In this document: in pieces, positions 1 to 11,938 of the stretch
Layout: each line of letters starts with the position of its first letter
Numbering within the stretch: position 1 is the stretch's first letter
NCBI GenBank assembly: GCA_034509755.1
Contig: CM067550.1
Coordinates: 15,121,001-15,185,000 of the forward strand
Source of the DNA: Anisodus tanguticus
Lineage: Eukaryota > Streptophyta > Magnoliopsida > Solanales > Solanaceae
Reading direction: 5' to 3'
Length of the DNA: 64,000 nt
Translations under genes and position numbers: made by a program
Notes under the pieces: generated by a model
What the model was told of the DNA's origin: nothing
The model's input: only the letters and a program-made list of their open reading frames with translations
Databases searched by the model: none

Positions 1-3000
1 CTATATATCTACTTGGAATATGTATCCGGTGGGTCCATTTATAAGCTTTTACAAGAATATGGTCCATTTGGAGAAACAGCAATCCGTAGTTACACTCAGC
101 AAATTTTATCAGGGCTTGCATTTTTACATGCTAAAAATACTGTGCATAGGTAAACCAATTTCTTTGGCTGGATTATTTTTGTGATATCACCTTTCAGCAG
201 CCTTGACATGTATATGCTGATTACCTGACAGCAGCTGCACTTTTGCAGAGATATTAAAGGGGCAAATATTCTCGTTGATCCTAATGGGCGCATAAAGTTG
301 GCAGACTTTGGAATGGCCAAGCATGTAAGTTTAAGCATATGTTTCTAACTGCATTATTTAGTAAGATGATGCCAATTGCTACGAAGATTGTAAATAATTG
401 GAAATAGCATGTGACATCTAAGCTTCTAATTTAAGACTAGCACTGTCGGAATGGATAAAAAACTGTTTAAGTTTTTAGTTTTGTGGCGTTAAAATTAATT
501 CCTTATTTTTGGAAACATGAAGTAGGATTTGATCCATTAAGATTTGCATTTGGTGTAATTGGCCCCCACCTGGAACTATATAGCTTCGTCATCAAAGTTG
601 AGCTGCATTTTCAGATGGAGCTGGGTCTTTAATTGCTCAATTACAAATTTGCAGATCACAGGGCATTCCTGTCCATTATCATTCAAAGGAAGCCCTTACT
701 GGATGGCCCCTGAGGTTAGAATATGCTTAGGCATTTAAATGTCTGTGTGCACCTCCGTTGTTAATACTACACAGTAACATGTTAAATCATCTCTTTACCA
801 TTGGCTCAGGTAATAAAGCATTCTAGTGGCTGCAACCTTGCTGTTGATGTATGGAGTCTTGGATGCACAGTCTTAGAAATGGCTACATCAAAGCCTCCTT
901 GGAGCCAGTATGAAGGAGTAAGTAATTTTGGCCTAGAGAAGCTTAATTAGAGCATCTCTCTACTTTTTCGTTTTTCTGAACATTGTTGGAAGATGGGGCT
1001 TTTTGCCTTGATAAAATTTGGACTATCAAGTTTTACAATACCAGTTCATTCCCTTGACCTGTATTATGTGGTGTTTGATGTCATATGACCCATAGGTTGC
1101 TGCCATGTTTAAGATTGGGAATAGTAAAGAACTCCCAGCAATACCGGAACACCTTTCAGATGAGGGAAAAGATTTTGTGAGGAAGTGTTTGCAGCGTGAG
1201 CCGCGAAATCGCCCTACTGCTGCTGAGCTGTTGGAGCATCCTTTTGTAAAAGATGCTGCCCCTCTGGAAAAGCCAAATATATTTCCCGCATCTTTTGATC
1301 TTCCATGTGCTGCTGCAAATGGAATAAAACCTCTGGTACATTAGCTGTTCATCTTGGTGTTTTTTGCTTTTATTAAGACCTTGGGAAACTTCCGTTATGA
1401 AACGTGAAATACTTGCTCCTCATGATGCTTGTGTGAATACTTTTATTGATTTCTTCTTTTTTTCTAAAACCATAAAGAATTATTAATATCAGCAATTAGT
1501 TGATAAAAATGAACTGATTGGTTACGCATTTTCAGTAGTCAGGCTTCCATCGTTGAGTTATGCCGACATATTATCACAAGTCCATTCTTGATTCAGATTC
1601 ATATGCTTATCAATGTTTGGCATTCATCTAGTATCTTATCCTGTAATCATACAGTAAAAGTTTTTTTTTTTCTATTTTGTTAATAAGGGAAAGGTAATTT
1701 TATTAATAATGACGTACCAAGAAGGTACCTAGGCATATTACAGTGAGTAATTTTCGACAGTTGCATGGAAATTACAGAGAAATTTGGACAGTTTCATGGA
1801 AGTTACCTAGATTCTTAAAATGAGGTTGCTCACTCTGGACGGGTAGTATTTCAAGGTTCAGGATTATTTGCTCGTACAGTTCACAACACTGTATTGGGGC
1901 AGGGTGGATTGAGAGATTGATGACGATGTCACACACCGTATTGGGGCAGGGTGGATGAAATGGAGGCTCGCATCTGGAGTCTTGTGCGATAAAAAGGTGC
2001 CAGCAAAACTTAAAGGCAAGTTCTACAGGGCGGTGGTTAGACCGACTATGTTGTATGGGGCGGAGTATTGGTCAGTCAAGACTTCGCACATCTAAAAGAT
2101 GAAAGTTGTGGAGATGAGGATGCTGAGATGGATGTGTGGGCATACAAAGAGGGATAAGATTAAAAATGATGATATCCGGGACAAAGTGAGAGTGGCCTCG
2201 GGGGAGGATAAGTTGCGGGAAGCGAGGTTGAGATGATTTGTGCATGTGCAGAGAAGAGACACAAATGCCCCAGTGCAGAGGTGTAAGGTTGGCTATGGAC
2301 GGGTTCAGGAGAGGTAGAGGTAGGCCGAAGAAGTATTGAGGAGAGGTGATTAGATGGGATATGGTGCAGGTGCAACTTACTGAGGACACGACCTTAGATA
2401 GAGGGTTGTGGAGGACACTGATTAGGGTAGAGGGTGGTAGGTAGTCGAGCATAGTCTTACATACGCTTGCAAACCGGTAGTTGTAGTGTTATTACTCTAG
2501 GTCCGCTTAACCTATCATACTAATAGGCGCGGTATGACTTTATAGTCCCCTGTAGTTTGATTTCTGCTACTATGTGTTCTCTAGTGAACTTTGTGTAACT
2601 TATTTACCTGCGCTAGTTACTGCTTACTTTTTCAGAATGCGCTATTCGCTTTTGATATCAGCATTTTCATACTGATCGGATCTGACCGTTTATCTTGCTT
2701 TGCTTGTACTTTTTCTTTGCTTGTGCTTATGCTCTGTCTTGAGCCGAGGGTCTCTCGAAAACAACCGCTCTACCTACGAAGGTAGAGGTAAGGTCTGCGT
2801 ACACTCTACCCTCCCCAGACACAACACCCCACGTTGTGTGATTTCACTGGGTATGTTGTTGTTGTACAGTTCACAACACCATGTTTTTGAATATAATTTC
2901 TCTCTTACTGATCGAAAAGGTTTAGGATTGTACTCTTGCATGCTTATCTTGCTTTGTGGTATGTTCTAGAAGTTTGTTTTGGCTTATTTGTATAATTCAG

Positions 3001-4775
3001 GTTAATAAAGAGGCAAGGTTTTTAGGGACACTAACAATGTTTCCATTTCTTGGGCATCACCAAGTAGTTTAATTATTTTTTAGGCAGGACATCGAATCAG
3101 GAGAGGAAATTCTAACTTGTTGACCATTTGGATTGGTGCTCTGAACAGTCTTAGATAGTTTTTTCCCTTTTCAGAGACTAACAAACTAAAGTTCATTTTG
3201 ACGGTGGAGGAAACTTCAAAAAATTAATCCCCCTCTCATTCCGTTTGCTTTGCTTCTCTTCCCACTTCACTAAATAAAAATGAAGAAGGATAGTGATGCC
3301 ACTGAATGTGCATAGCATAAAGATGTCTCACGGTAAATGGCATCTGTTTTGTCCTTGCCTTTACTTGAGTTTAATTGCTTGCTGCTAATGCTTTTGCACA
3401 ATTCAACCTCAAGTAAGATCAATGAGATGAGATGTCTTTAGCTTCTTCACTCAAAAGAGAATAAGTAGTGCTTGTATATCAGCAAAATGAGAACCCCACG
3501 CTCAACCTCGGAAAAGAAGAGACCATAGCAGAAATGGCAGAAGATGGTGATATTTAACATCTTTTCATTTCTTTTTTTAAAGAAAAACAAATTATGATTT
3601 GAGCTGCTATTATAGACATCAAGCAATTGAGACTGAGCATCCTGGTGCAATGTGCGAAATGAAGATGCATCTTCATGCCACTTTGCTAATCATTAGATTT
3701 GATCTCTTAGTTCCAGAACATTGTAAAAGGGGGCATTTCCTCCTTAAAACAGGTGATAATTATTGGTCCCATATCAGAATAGTTTTAGGAATAAAAGACT
3801 GAAACCCTGTTAAAGACGTAGAACAAGTCCTCGATGTGTGCAAATTGCAGTTCCAAGTGAACTTTTCAATTTACCGAATTAATCTTTAACATATTGATGA
3901 CAAGAAAATAATAGATTGACGTGGCATAGTTTCTTTATTTTGAAAGTCTGTCCCCTTGGGTTAATCTTTGCTGCTGTGTTCTTTACAAATTTGTTTTAGG
4001 GCATTGGATCTGCAAGAAATTATCCTACGCCAGAATCAGAAAGGCTTGCTATCCACTCATCCAGAGCGTCAAAATCTAATTTTTGCTGCAGGTCTTTTTT
4101 CTCTTAATTACTTAGCTTTCAAATTGCACTCTGATTCATTGTTAAGAAAATTCTAAAGAGGAAAGAAGTTCCCATTAAATTTGTAATTTTCTCATCTCAA
4201 TATAATTGGAGTAAAAGAAAACTGCATGACAATAGTATTCGTACTTACGATTGCTGACTTGTTCTTTGTTGTCCAGTGATATCCACATTCCGAGTAACAT
4301 ATCTTGCCCTGTCTCCCCAATAGGTAGTCCTCTTTTACATCCAAGGTCGCCTCAGAACCTAAATGGGAGGATGTCTCCCTCGCCTATATCCAGCCCTCTC
4401 AACACATCTGGCTCATCAACACCAATCTCTGGAGGGAATGGTGCTATCCCTTTTCGTCACATTAATCAGTCAGTTTACTTGCAAGAGGCCAGAACAGCTC
4501 CAAATAGTCCCTATACAAATGGCCCTTCTTACTGGGATCCTGATGTTTTACGAGGGACACCATCTGGATCTCATGCTTTCCAAGAATTGGCATCCGTAGA
4601 ATATGATGCTCTGGGAAAGCAGTTTGGGAGGCCTGCCGCAGGAGAACTTTCCAATGCGCAATCAGCCTTGGCCAATCGGGTGTCACAACAACTTTTAAGG
4701 GATCATGTGAAATTGATTTCTTCTGTAGATCTCAATCCCTATCCTCCCATGGCAGGTCGCACAGGTGGATCATGA
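1..4775 (+). CDS. YDA: MAP kinase kinase kinase YODA-like (3' part)
   Basis: This is the 3' end of a MAPKKK gene; the N-terminus and first kinase subdomains lie upstream of the window. Exons read as 1-149, 249-324, 655-714, 810-917, 1096-1335, 4000-4091 and 4277-4775, all with GT-AG borders and consistent phase. The kinase shows LYIYLEYVSGGSIYKLLQEY, the catalytic loop HRDIKGAN, DFGMAKH, the activation segment FKGSPYWMAPE, and CLQREPRNRPTAAELLEHPF near its end. The tail has the Ser/Pro-rich NISCPVSPIGSPLLHPRSPQ and SPSPISSPL blocks typical of YODA, and ends with VSQQLLRDHVKL and a TGA at 4773-4775. YODA acts in the cytoplasm upstream of MKK4/5 and MPK3/6 in stomatal and embryo patterning; that role is family knowledge. 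The last-but-one intron (1336-3999) is long and carries a LINE fragment. Confidence 0.93.
1890..2863 (+). mobile_element. 5'-truncated RTE-type LINE in YODA intron
   Basis: A 974-bp insertion is flanked by a perfect 16-bp target-site duplication GTACAGTTCACAACAC at 1874-1889 and 2864-2879. It encodes a decayed C-terminal reverse-transcriptase region (blocks GAGWMKWRLASGVLCDKKVP and FYRAVVRPTMLYGAE, then several stops) and ends in the RTE/TS-SINE-type tail GGTATGTTGTTGTTG. The first 50 bp repeat GTATTGGGGCAGGGTGG (about 1891 and 1942), so the 5' end is rearranged. It is in the same orientation as the gene and lies wholly in the intron. Confidence 0.85.
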
Positions 4776-5681
4776 TATGTATATCGGACATATATTGTTC
4801 ATGGAGAGCCTCAATGTTTCATTGTTTACTGGATTTTCTGTGTAAATCTGCTTTGTCTTGGCACGTTTGGAGGAAGTTATTTTGTGCAATAAGGATTTCC
4901 TAAGAGGAGAAAACTAGGAAATACAGTGGCATCTTGGCAAAACTTCATTATCTATCGTCAGATTGTTCAACCTGATTTCTTCCACCTGCTCTTTGGGTCT
5001 AGTGTTCCAAAGATGAAGCACTTCCCAGTGAGAATATGTTGACCCTGTCACTAATAGCATCTCTTGAAATTATAGCAGCTTGTCCAAATACGTGTGCCTG
5101 ATTGGACTTGATAACTAACATGAGCCACAAACTAATGATTCATTTGCTTTTGGAGGTAGGCTTCCAGTTATTCAGTCTATAGCTGATCCTTCAGGAAGAC
5201 ATTAATGGCACCAAACTTGTATAATTATGCTGTCCCATAGAAGATGGAAAAGAGTAAGACTGAAACTGAAGCCTTTTTTCTTTTTTTCCTTCCCCCTTTC
5301 AGAGCGGGGTTCCTGTACAGCAAACAATGAACTGGAATATTCCAGGTACTGTTGATTGAACAATGAGAGGAAGATTTTGCTTTCTGTATAATGCTGCTTT
5401 AATGCTTAGCTGATATCTCGAGTTGGATCTTGTTTTGTATGCACAAGCATTTGCGCTATCTACCTGATTCTGATCTGCAGATGCATCACCAGTGGATTAT
5501 AGGCATTGAATTTCAAGTTACATGGTAATGTGATGATTTTTGGTACATACTCTACGTGAAGATTTAAATCAAGTGTCACGCATGCACTATCATAGGCTAT
5601 ACTTACTGCCTACCTTCCTATTACCAGTGGGCCAGTGTCACGTCTGAGTCATTATTATAAAGTATTTTCCATAGTTTAAGC
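4776..5681 (+). other. 3' UTR and downstream flank of YODA-like gene
   Basis: No open frame. The segment follows directly on the stop codon and is of mixed composition, with a pyrimidine tract ending in AG near 5300 that could mark a 3'-UTR intron. Where the transcript ends cannot be fixed from sequence. It stops at the 8-bp duplication of the hAT element that begins at 5682. Confidence 0.5.
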
Positions 5682-6284
5682 TAAGGCCGGCCAGTGGGTC
5701 CCCCCCCAAAAAAAAATTGGTATCGGGGTTCGAACTCGGGACTGGTCTTGGGCTCGTCCCGCCCGATCCCGATCCGACCCCATCCCGTACCTCCTCGCCA
5801 GCCCCCCCCCCCCCCCTTTGCAAAAATAACCGTTGCAACAACGATCAAATTTCGATTTTGGCCGTTGTGCAACGGCTATAACGGCCATTTTTGGCCCCCA
5901 CCCATAAACCCCCTACCCCCTTAATATTTATTTTTAACCCCTAAGTTAATATATTTACACTTAACCATATTTCTCAACTATAAATACTTCATTTTTCTCA
6001 CAAATCTTCCTATCATCTCTCTAATCTCTTAATTTATCTCTCTACAATTCTACATTACCTACTAAATATTATATTTTTTTTGCTCATTTATATCAAAGTT
6101 CAAAATAATGGGAGTGAAGTTGGCGACTAGCTCGAGGATAATCCATCAAGCAAAGTTTCAATTTTCAACCTCGATTACACGTCGGTGTTTGGTACCTTCG
6201 TTCCTTCTTTAAATTATTATTGTTACTTAATTTTAATTATCGCACTTAATTTCATTTACTTTAATTATTTATTTACATAATTAT

Positions 6285-8010
6285 AATGAAACGCCTTGGA
6301 CGTATGATTAAGATTAAGGGTGCTTCTTCTAGTAGAGGTAACAAGAGTAGGAGTATTTCTAGTAATCTTATTCCTAGTCCCGATGATTTGATTAATTTTC
6401 CTCATATAGATGAAACTACTTTTTTAATGATATATCATTAGATGATGAGGTATATTCTGCATCTGAATCAGATTTTAATTTTGACGATAATGTAGATGAC
6501 ACACCCACTAGTGCACCTCAAACTCAAGCTTAGACTGAGTCTCAGCTTCAAACTGAAACTGAAATGCCTCTTATTCCCCATAGTATGAGTCGAGGCCCCA
6601 CACAATGAAAATTAAAATCAGCTGCATGAAATTTTTTTGATAGGGACAAAGAGAATCAAGTAGTTAGATGTAAAATTTGTAAAAATGTTTTATAAATTTA
6701 AAATCAGAAAAGGTCAAGGTGGGACGGGAGGTTTATTGTGACATGTACAAGGCGAGCACACAACTAGGTGAAATCAATACCAGGCTAAAAAATCTGGTGT
6801 GCCAGTGGAGTCGGGACAAGGTTCACATAGTGTCCCCGATCAAGTACAGTGTCCTTAGCGGATAGCCTTTTTCTAATCCCACCCTCCAGTACTAGCCTTA
6901 GCAATGAGGCAAATTAATCTGACGCGCGAGGCAAATTTTTTGTCCTAAATATTATAAAACAAAAAATATGGCAAAATTAGTTGCGGTGGAGGGTTTGCCT
7001 TTTTTCATTTCCTTCATCTGCTGGTTTTATTCATTACATTAGAGAAATGTATAATCATGATTTTAACAGTTTTCCTAGATCAACTGTTAGAAGAGAGGTT
7101 TTTAAATTTGCAAATGAATATCAATAGTAATTACGTTATGCATTATATCATTTTAATGGCAAAGTGACTCTCACTTCTGATATAGGCTGTAGTAGTAACG
7201 GTAATGATTATTTAACCGTTACATGTCATTGGATAAATCAGCTTTGGTCTATGTAAAAATGTATTATAGCATATAGATATGTTGATGATAGGCACACTTG
7301 AACTTTTATTGCACAAAATATTCATGAAATTTGTGATTATTATGGAATAATTGATGATAGGCACACTGGAACCAACTCACGAACCAACTAAATAAGAAGT
7401 TATGTCTAGCATACACAATGAATGCAAAAAAGTATATATGTATTACCTATAACAAAGTGCAAATAATCAACCGACCTCTGTACCATCTTCTACTACTTTG
7501 CTGTAATCTTATAAAAAACACATGTTTCTGCTGCTAGTATTCAAGGCCTTAGAAATAAAATGTTTAGTGGTTCAACTTCTTCATAAGTTATCGAATTTGA
7601 TGTTTATGTTTTGCAGGTGTTGTACCGTACGAATTAATTGTCAATGATGAAGGACATTAAGACTTGCTGAAATACTGGATGGACAATGAGAAAACATTTC
7701 CGACACTAGCAAAGATGGCTCGAGATGTGCTGAACATTCAAGGGTCATCAACAACGTCTGAAAGCATTTTTTCTGCGGGAAGAATTCAAATAGGATAGCA
7801 AACACATTCATTGTCGGGAGACACATTGGAGATTGCAGTTCTATCAGAGATTGGATTTGAGTGGAGCGTAGAATGTGCGGTCAACCAGAGATCAACGAAG
7901 AAGAAGACTACAACTACAACGAAATCTTGTCCAAGGGAACAGGAAGCGACGTCGAACAATTTGACCAACAACTTCCAATTCCAACCGAAGATACTCAAGA
8001 CATTGTGAGG
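6285..8010 (+). pseudogene. hAT transposase pseudogene (RICESLEEPER/BED-finger type)
   Basis: Fragments of an hAT transposase occur in changing frames with many stops. From about 6285 an ATG opens an acidic N-terminal region; a BED zinc-finger remnant with the CKIC motif lies near 6670; a catalytic-core stretch with TVTCHWINQLWSM follows near 7220. The C-terminal dimerisation region shows VVPYELIVNDEGH, NEKTFPTLAKMARDVLNIQ and TSESIFSAGR at 7620-7790, and then the SLSGDTLEIAVLSEIGFEWS segment. It shares order and wording with the copies at 30520-32286 and 32733-34990. It cannot encode a working transposase. Confidence 0.8.
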
Positions 8011-8215
8011 AAATTAGAAAAAGTATGGTTAACTATGTAATTTTTTTAATTGCAATTTTATTATGTGATTTGCAACTTTTGAACAACACCACAAAGTTGC
8101 AATTTTGAAATTGTTCTATTAAATAATATAAGAGGCACAAAAACTGCCATAAGATGTTTTTATTACACTATCTTGTTCAATTATTGAAGTGTTTATATAT
8201 ATATATATATATATA

Positions 8216-9015
8216 AAGCGGTAAATATAGAGAAAAAGAAAACATGAGTAGTATAGACGCCGAAATTTTAGCAGTAATATATGGACTAAATGCCTTTAGA
8301 CTATACATACTCAATAAATCGGAAATCTTAATAAGAACAGACTGTGAAGCAATAGTGAAGTTTCACCAGAAAATAAACGACACGAATAGTAGTAGAAGAC
8401 GGTGGTTAAATTTTCTAGATACAATTTCAAACGGTAGCCGGTAAAGACTTAACAAATCCGTTGAAGGCTGTCACTTTGCCCAAAAGTGAAAAGGAGGAAA
8501 CTCCTATAGCAGAGATGTCCAAGACTAGGCGAAGGTTGCCCAAAACATTTACTCAAGGATCAACCTCTAGAAAGACAACATCAGTAAGAAAAAGGCAGAA
8601 TGAAATAGAAAACATGGTTAAAGAGACTCTAAAAAGATTTTTCCAGACAACACAAAAAACAGACAATGTAGAAGAACAAGACAAACACGTAACAGAGACA
8701 CATGTTCCACTAAGTCCATACCTAGGACAAGACGCTATTAATTTAAACATAATTAACCAAGAATCTATAAAACAAATTAATAGTACAAAGAAGACTCTCA
8801 TGCACATGGGATTAATCATAATAGGACTAAAAGGTTTGACTAGAAAGAACTTAGGAAGTAAAGTATTAATAGCAATTTACGACGATAGATGGTCAGTCAT
8901 GAAAATGTCAATAATAGGCATGACAGAAATAGACATGACTAATAACGGAGTGGTTCTTCTATAGGCATTCTTTTTCCGCTAGGTTTTATATTGCTACTTA
9001 CCGGTTCTCCTGCGG
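8216..9015 (+). pseudogene. Endogenous caulimovirid-like fragment (RNase H- and movement-protein-like)
   Basis: An approximately 800-bp insert sits inside a TA dinucleotide run: TATATA ends at 8214 and resumes at 9016. Two open stretches in different frames are present. 8244-8444 resembles a plant pararetrovirus RNase H, with SSIDAEILAVIYGL, RTDCEAIV and RRRWLNF. 8461-8964 begins with a basic segment and ends with a block resembling the 30K movement-protein domain of caulimovirids (HMGLIIIGLKGL, YDDRW, IIGMTEIDM). The frame breaks between them and the second stops at 8962-8964. No reverse transcriptase or coat region is present, so it is an inert fragment. Family-level assignment rests on motif resemblance from memory; the genus is not determined. 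Confidence 0.62.
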
Positions 9016-9572
9016 TATATATATATTATTTTTTAAATTAAGTGTCTAAAAGAAAAAAAAAACCTAAATCCCCCTACTGACCCGCCCCCGCCCCGCTAAT
9101 CCCGCCGGAGTCCCGATCCCGATCCCGATCCTTCCCCATCCCCCATCCCGTTGGGACCCGCCCCGACGCACTGACCACCCATAGTTTAAACACACGTTTT
9201 ATACATTAAAATTTGTATCACATATCCGGAAGCTATATAATCGACGTGCAAGGAAAATCTTGATTCGTATTCCGCACATTATGAGCTGTTTAGATTCGTG
9301 AAAGAAATAACTCAAATATTCCCTTATTTCAACCCACGAACGCTCGAAAGAAATCGCAACACTACAAACATTACATGCAAACAAAATCAAATGATAAGCC
9401 ATAATGATTAATAAAGTGGATGCTATTTTTAGAGATTAAGATTCAAATACCTATAAAAGCAAGAAAATAGTATTAGATACTATTTCTTTTCTTTTACTTA
9501 AATAACTTGACCCCTAAAACATTACCTTTATATTGAAGGAGAAGAAGACATAAATCACATGTTCCCAGGCAG

Positions 9573-9730
9573 CACGTGCGAATTGGGAGTCACGTGGGAA
9601 GAACACGATTACCAGAAATTTCAAATAAGAAATACTCTACTCCATAGAATTACTATTCCCTTTAGTTTCCATATGGGAAAATAAAAAGTAACCAAAATTT
9701 CCCCCTTTTTCCCGACCTGCAAAACCCTAG
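9573..9730 (+). promoter_or_regulatory. Promoter elements of the SKP1-like gene
   Basis: Two G-box cores CACGTG lie 18 bp apart (9573-9578 and 9591-9596), the first as GCACGTGC and the second as TCACGTGG. A telo-box-like AAACCCTAG follows at 9722-9730, just before or within the leader exon whose splice donor (CAG|GTATGC) is at 9813/9814. G-boxes bind bZIP and bHLH factors; telo-boxes are frequent near start sites of genes active in growing cells. The placement is what would be expected of a promoter; use is not shown. Confidence 0.45.
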
Positions 9731-9813
9731 TTTCCCTCCAATTTTCTTATCTCTTCTTTTTTACTTTTATTTTTTGTTTGCTGTCTGTGAAGCAATTATT
9801 ATTATTACGTCAG
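9690..9813 (+). other. Probable 5' UTR leader exon of SKP1-like gene
   Basis: This is a pyrimidine-rich segment after the telo-box ending ATTACGTCAG|GTATGCC, a good donor. The next acceptor that precedes an in-frame start is TTAATTTCAG at 13366-13375, giving the exon 13376-13404 with ATG at 13384. The 5' end is approximate and additional leader exons are possible. Confidence 0.45.
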
Positions 9814-10414
9814 GTATGCCAATCTCTTCATTTCTAATTTCATTTTCCCAACTAATTAGCTCATAATCACCTGTTATTAGCTAAAATTTGGATTTTAATT
9901 GCGGCTTTCATTTGTAATTTGTTTCATATTTTTATATTTTTTCGATTTAATGACTACCCATTTCTCTCAATTTGTAGCCTTTGTGGCTAATTTCAATTTC
10001 ATGCTTTATTTTCTAGGGATTTTTTATTCTCTTGTTAATATTTACCGCTTGAAACGAGTCGAAAAGGAGCTAAGCTGGCCTCAACTAGTTTGGGATTGAT
10101 GGGTAGGAGTTGCTGTTATTGTTTTGCTTCGGGGCAGCTGTAACGGGTGGTAATTTGGTTTTCAATTTATTCTCTGATTGGTATTACCCATTAGGATTTG
10201 GAAATGGGGTCTCAGGTACAAATCTGCTATTCAAATCCCAGCAGAGACAAAAACACTAGGTAATCTCTTCCCATCATGGTACTTGTTGCTCGTGGGAGGT
10301 GACACGTATCCTTTGGAAATAGTCGAGGTGTGCACAAGCTGGCTCGGACACTACAGTTATAAAAAAAAAGACTGGTAGGTGGATGATATTTCCAGAATAG
10401 CTGCAATTTAATGG

Positions 10415-10770
10415 CAGGGGCAGACCTATGTGCACTTTAGTGGTGCTCCAGCACCCGTTAAACCCGACACATATTAGGTCTAGTTATATAAGAAATATAT
10501 TAAAAATGGACCTAAAACTTAATAAAGCACCCTGGAAACCAAAACTATAGCTGGGTGCTTTGGTTTTCAAGCAGAACTTTAAGGGTTTGGGTGCTTGGAG
10601 GACCTGTGTTCGAACCTCCCGCCCAACATTTCATTTTTTTAATTTTGATGATGCTCAAAGTACAGCTTTTGGTCCCATCTTTTCCTTGTCCGTAAATATA
10701 TGTTATTAGTAGCAACTTATGTTAAAGAACATGTAGCACCCACGACCCTTAAATCCTGGGTCCGCCATTG
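10415..10770 (+). mobile_element. hAT-like MITE
   Basis: 356 bp with imperfect terminal inverted repeats (CAGGGGCAGACCTATG on the left; TCCTGGGTCCGCCATTG on the right) and an 8-bp flanking duplication TTTAATGG / CTTAATGA with two differences. It has no coding capacity. Internally, 10607-10620 reads GTGTTCGAACCTCC, which resembles a pol III B box. It lies in the leader intron of the SKP1-like gene. Confidence 0.65.
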
Positions 10771-11001
10771 CTTAATGAGTGAGCCTTCACGGGCTTTTCT
10801 GTAGTTTCTGTGTGAATACGAGATACGTAGGATCTCGACCGCAAATCCTAGTCATCTATGAGCTGTAGAAGGATATGATGACAGGAAAGTTCATCCACTT
10901 AACATGCTCAATATTAATCATCTAACAGTACTAGTTGGTTTAGTTTTTTCCTTTTGTTTTCCGATAAGCAAAAAAAGAAATTCCTAGTTGGTTTAGTTGT
11001 T

Positions 11002-11132
11002 CATTGTTATCTTTCCTTGAGCCTAGGGTCTATAGGAAACAACTTCCCTACCTTCACAAGGTAGGGGTAAGATCTGCGTACGCACTACCCTCCCCAATCC
11101 CTACTAGTGGGATTACAATGGGTTTGTTGTTG
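11002..11132 (+). mobile_element. RTE/TS-SINE-type tail fragment
   Basis: A 131-bp 5'-truncated copy of the same 3' end seen at 2740-2863: the CTTGAGCCTAGGGTCTATAG start, the internal AGGTAGGGGTAAGATCTGCG, and the tail GGGTTTGTTGTTG. It is flanked by TTGGTTTAGTTGTT at 10988-11001 and 11133-11146. Confidence 0.75.
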
Positions 11133-11734
11133 TTGGTTTAGTTGTTTATTTCCTTGAAACTTAAATTTTGTTTCTTCAATCTAATTACTCTTCGCTTGCT
11201 TTAGTATTTACAGAAAGCATTTACAAATCATATGGATCTTGAATTAAGGATTTCAATGAAAGAACACTTGCAATCCTGTCATTTCTATCAAAATCAATGG
11301 CTTCTCCAATGTTGTTTGGGAGGATTTGAAACAACCAAAGTAATCATAGTAACAAATTGCACGAGAGGGAAATGAGCAAGCCAATTGCACTATGTTAATT
11401 GATTTCTAAGTGATGAAGATATGGAGACAGACAGCTAGCTGAAAATAACAGGATGTTTCTATGAATGATTCTCACTGTAGCTTTGCCTGTCTATAGTCCT
11501 ATAAATGAGCTCAGAATATAGCCGGGTCTCTTCCAACTTCCAAACACCACTGCCCCCCCCCCCCTTAAAAAAGAGAGGATGGGGGGGGGGGGGGAGCCAC
11601 ATTTTTTTTTTGAGAAGATAACATGTACCAGTATATTAAAGAATCAACAGCACAAACTAGTGCTTGAAGACACAACAGTGATTACAAACAAAAGACCCCA
11701 AAAAATTCCAACTCTGCTCATCTCACAGGGTATC

Positions 11735-11911
11735 CAAAAGGGTTCCCCGTGCACAAAGCATCCCGCATTAGCAGGATCCGGGGAAGGGCCGAACCCAAGG
11801 GTGATGTAGACAGCCTAACCTAATGCAAGCATTAGTGACTTCTTCCAGGCTCGAACGCGTGACTTATAGGTTAGATGGAGACAACTTCATCGTTGCTCCA
11901 AGGCTCCCTTT
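11735..11911 (-). mobile_element. Au-type SINE
   Basis: A 177-bp SINE on the minus strand, inserted in the L1 and flanked by an 18-bp perfect duplication CTCATCTCACAGGGTATC (11717-11734 and 11912-11929). The pol III promoter half is visible as GCTCGAACGCGTGACTTATA (plus strand, about 11850), the complement of a B-box region, and the body contains GGATCCGGGGAAGGGCC. Au SINEs are known across angiosperms. Confidence 0.75.
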
Positions 11912-11938
11912 CTCATCTCACAGGGTATCTGGATATCT

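Larger units (their letters stand above)
5682..9183 (+). mobile_element. hAT-superfamily DNA transposon, decayed
   Basis: A 3502-bp element flanked by near-perfect 8-bp target-site duplications, GTTTAAGC (5674-5681) and GTTTAAAC (9184-9191), as expected for hAT transposons. Imperfect terminal inverted repeats are TAAGGCCGGCCAGTGGGTCC on the left and the complement of GACGCACTGACCACCCATA on the right. Both ends are rich in CCCGATCCCGA-like repeats. The interior carries a decayed transposase (6285-8010) and, in its 3' noncoding part, a pararetrovirus-like insert (8216-9015). It belongs to the same family as the elements at 29558-35482. Confidence 0.82.

Noticed and set aside
1156..1341. Minus-strand open frame opposite the YODA kinase exon
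   Set aside because: Shadow of the real plus-strand exon 1096-1335; no motif of its own.
5638..5924. Four overlapping open frames on both strands with Gly/Pro-rich products
   Set aside because: They arise from the GC-rich CCCGATCC terminal region of the hAT element, not from genes.
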